Source of the DNA: Gammaproteobacteria bacterium
GTDB lineage: Bacteria; Pseudomonadota; Gammaproteobacteria; Xanthomonadales; Rhodanobacteraceae
Assembly: GCA_005877675.1 (NCBI GenBank)
Contig: VBNZ01000056.1
Coordinates: 624 to 7,278, forward strand
Length of the DNA stretch: 6,655 nucleotides
Reading direction: 5' to 3'
This document shows positions 5,684-6,655 of this stretch, piece by piece. The position numbers and the translations under genes are program-made. Below the pieces are notes generated by a model. The model was not told where the DNA came from, searched no databases, and was given only the letters and a program-made list of their open reading frames with translations. How positions within the stretch are numbered: position 1 is the stretch's first letter; every line of letters begins with the position of its first letter.

Positions 5684-6598
5684 TCAGTTTTTTCTGCGTC
5701 CGGCAATACGCACCCAGTCTTCGCGCTGCGTCACCACCAACTCGTCGAACCATGCCGCATAGATTTCGACAAGCTCCGATTCCTGCCCGTGAAGTATGCC
5801 GGACAATGCGAGCAGGCCGCCGGGCGCGATGCTCGCAGCGAACTGCGCGGCAAGCTCCGCGAGCGGGCCGGCAAGGATATTGGCGATCAGGATGTCCGCC
5901 TGCTGCGGCGGAAAATGTTGCGGAAGATACAAATCCACTTTTTCACCGACCGCGTTGCGCTCGGCGTTGATGCGGCTGGCTTCCAGCGCCTGCGCGTCAT
6001 TGTCGACGCCAATCGCACATGCAGCGCCGAGCTTGAGCGCCGCCACCGCCAGCACGCCCGAGCCGCAGCCGAAATCGATCAGACGCTTGCCCGCAAGCGC
6101 CCTAGCGTCGGCAATCGTGTCGAGCCATTCCAGGCACAGCGCCGTCGTGGGGTGCGTGCCGGTGCCGAAGGCGAGGCCCGGGTCGAGCCGCACGACGACT
6201 GCGTCGGCGGCGAGGCCCTCGGGCTCGACCGTCGTTGGATAAATCCACAGACGCCGGCCGAAGCGCATCGGCTGGTAGGTGTCCATCCACGCGCGCGTCC
6301 AGTCCTGCTCTTCGATTTCGCGGAATGTGATGCGCTCGGGCGACAACTCGGGCGCGAGGTCGGTCAACGCCGCTACCAGGCCCGCGCGGTCGGTGGCCGC
6401 GTTGAACAGCGCTTGCAGCACGATCTCGTTCCATAGCGGAATCTCGCCGACGCCCGGCTCGAAGATCGCGCGCTCGTCGGGCGTGTCCGCGTCGGCGTCG
6501 CGCAGCGTGATCGACAGCGCGCCGAGATCCTCGAGCGCGCCTTCGACCGCGGTTTGCTGCTGCGCATGGATCGTGAGGGAAAGTTCGAGCCAGGACAT
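5684..6598 (-). CDS. prmA: Ribosomal protein L11 methyltransferase
   Basis: PrmA trimethylates ribosomal protein L11 using S-adenosylmethionine. The product has 304 residues (E. coli PrmA has 293). An N-terminal substrate-recognition domain with the usual MSWLELSL opening is followed by the linker WTRAWMDTYQPMRFGRRLWIYP (100-121). The Rossmann methyltransferase core has DPGLAFGTGTHPTTALCLEW (139-158), the SAM-binding IDFGCGSGVLAVAALKLGA (174-192), the acidic VDND (198-201), the substrate loop IANILAGPL (238-246) and GLLALSGIL (261-269), ending EDWVRIAGRRK. The start at 6598 is the family start and has no in-frame alternative upstream in the window. No classical Shine-Dalgarno is present, only a purine-rich tract made of GCAAAGAAxGAA repeats. 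The DUF3426 gene follows 64 bp later. The identification is firm. Confidence 0.97.
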   Translation of the reverse strand: MSWLELSLTIHAQQQTAVEGALEDLGALSITLRDADADTPDERAIFEPGVGEIPLWNEIVLQALFNAATDRAGLVAALTDLAPELSPERITFREIEEQDWTRAWMDTYQPMRFGRRLWIYPTTVEPEGLAADAVVVRLDPGLAFGTGTHPTTALCLEWLDTIADARALAGKRLIDFGCGSGVLAVAALKLGAACAIGVDNDAQALEASRINAERNAVGEKVDLYLPQHFPPQQADILIANILAGPLAELAAQFAASIAPGGLLALSGILHGQESELVEIYAAWFDELVVTQREDWVRIAGRRKN

Positions 6599-6626
6599 TT
6601 GCTTCTTTCTTTGCTTCCTTCTTTGC
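6599..6626 (-). repeat. 12-bp tandem repeat (about 2.5 copies) in the prmA leader
   Basis: On the minus strand the 28 bases before the prmA ATG read as GCAAAGAAGGAA, then GCAAAGAAAGAA, then GCAA. These are two 12-bp units with one mismatch, plus a partial third that runs into the start codon. The tract is pure-purine rich and may serve as the ribosome landing site. Such repeats can change copy number by slippage. Confidence 0.6.
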
Positions 6627-6627
6627 C

Positions 6628-6655
6628 GTCATTCCCGCGAAAGCGGGAATCCAGT
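6628..6655. repeat. REP/dRS3-like palindromic element (runs to the window edge)
   Basis: ATTCCCGC (6631-6638) and GCGGGAAT (6643-6650) form a perfect 8-bp stem closed by GAAA, flanked by GTC before and CCAGT after. It fits the ATTCCC-N8-GGGAAT form described for the Neisseria dRS3 repeat and similar intergenic palindromes common in GC-rich proteobacteria. It lies 32 bp upstream of prmA. The right end may continue beyond the window. Confidence 0.65.

Noticed and set aside
6102..6632. Frame starting MTAKKEAKKEA overlapping the prmA start
   Set aside because: The peptide repeat is only a translation of the 12-bp DNA repeat, and the rest is an Arg-rich shadow of prmA.

Overview
The window looks like chromosomal DNA of a GC-rich gammaproteobacterium. 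The best guess is Xanthomonadales/Lysobacterales, with pseudomonads as a more distant alternative. This rests on high GC with strong third-position bias, a Fis protein close to the enterobacterial one, and the minus-strand gene order prmA - DUF3426 zinc-ribbon protein - fis - purH - purD. As I recall it, that is the pseudomonad/xanthomonad order, except that pseudomonads carry dusB before fis and here it is absent.

Layout. On the plus strand, positions 1-692 hold the 3' part of a TPR-repeat protein gene whose reading frame breaks near 497. It is followed by a small RsbW/SpoIIAB-type ATP-binding (GHKL) protein at 747-1193. A 225-bp convergent gap (1194-1418) separates these from a minus-strand block. 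In transcription order the block is prmA (6598-5684, ribosomal protein L11 methyltransferase), a membrane-anchored zinc-ribbon DUF3426 protein (5619-4852), fis (4674-4396), purH (4321-2802, damaged) and purD (2708-1419).

Function. prmA and fis belong to translation and growth-rate physiology. purH and purD encode the last two steps and the second step of de novo IMP synthesis. The purH copy is broken: after the SNAIV motif about 52 nt appear to be missing. This removes the conserved GAGQMSR loop and puts the last 77 codons out of frame. PurD, Fis, PrmA, the DUF3426 protein and the RsbW-like protein are all full length. Two frame lesions in 6.6 kb (TPR gene and purH) could mean pseudogenisation or sequence error, and the bases alone cannot decide.

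The non-coding DNA is informative. A perfect 9-bp dyad lies between the purH -10 box (TATAAT) and its start codon. A -35/-10 pair is placed so that the DUF3426 mRNA would be leaderless. The fis upstream region has an AT-rich tract and a GC-rich discriminator. A perfect 12-bp inverted repeat spans the purH stop codon. A REP/dRS3-like palindrome and a 12-bp tandem repeat lie upstream of prmA. I see no mobile element, CRISPR array, rRNA or tRNA, and nothing that amounts to a new multi-gene system.
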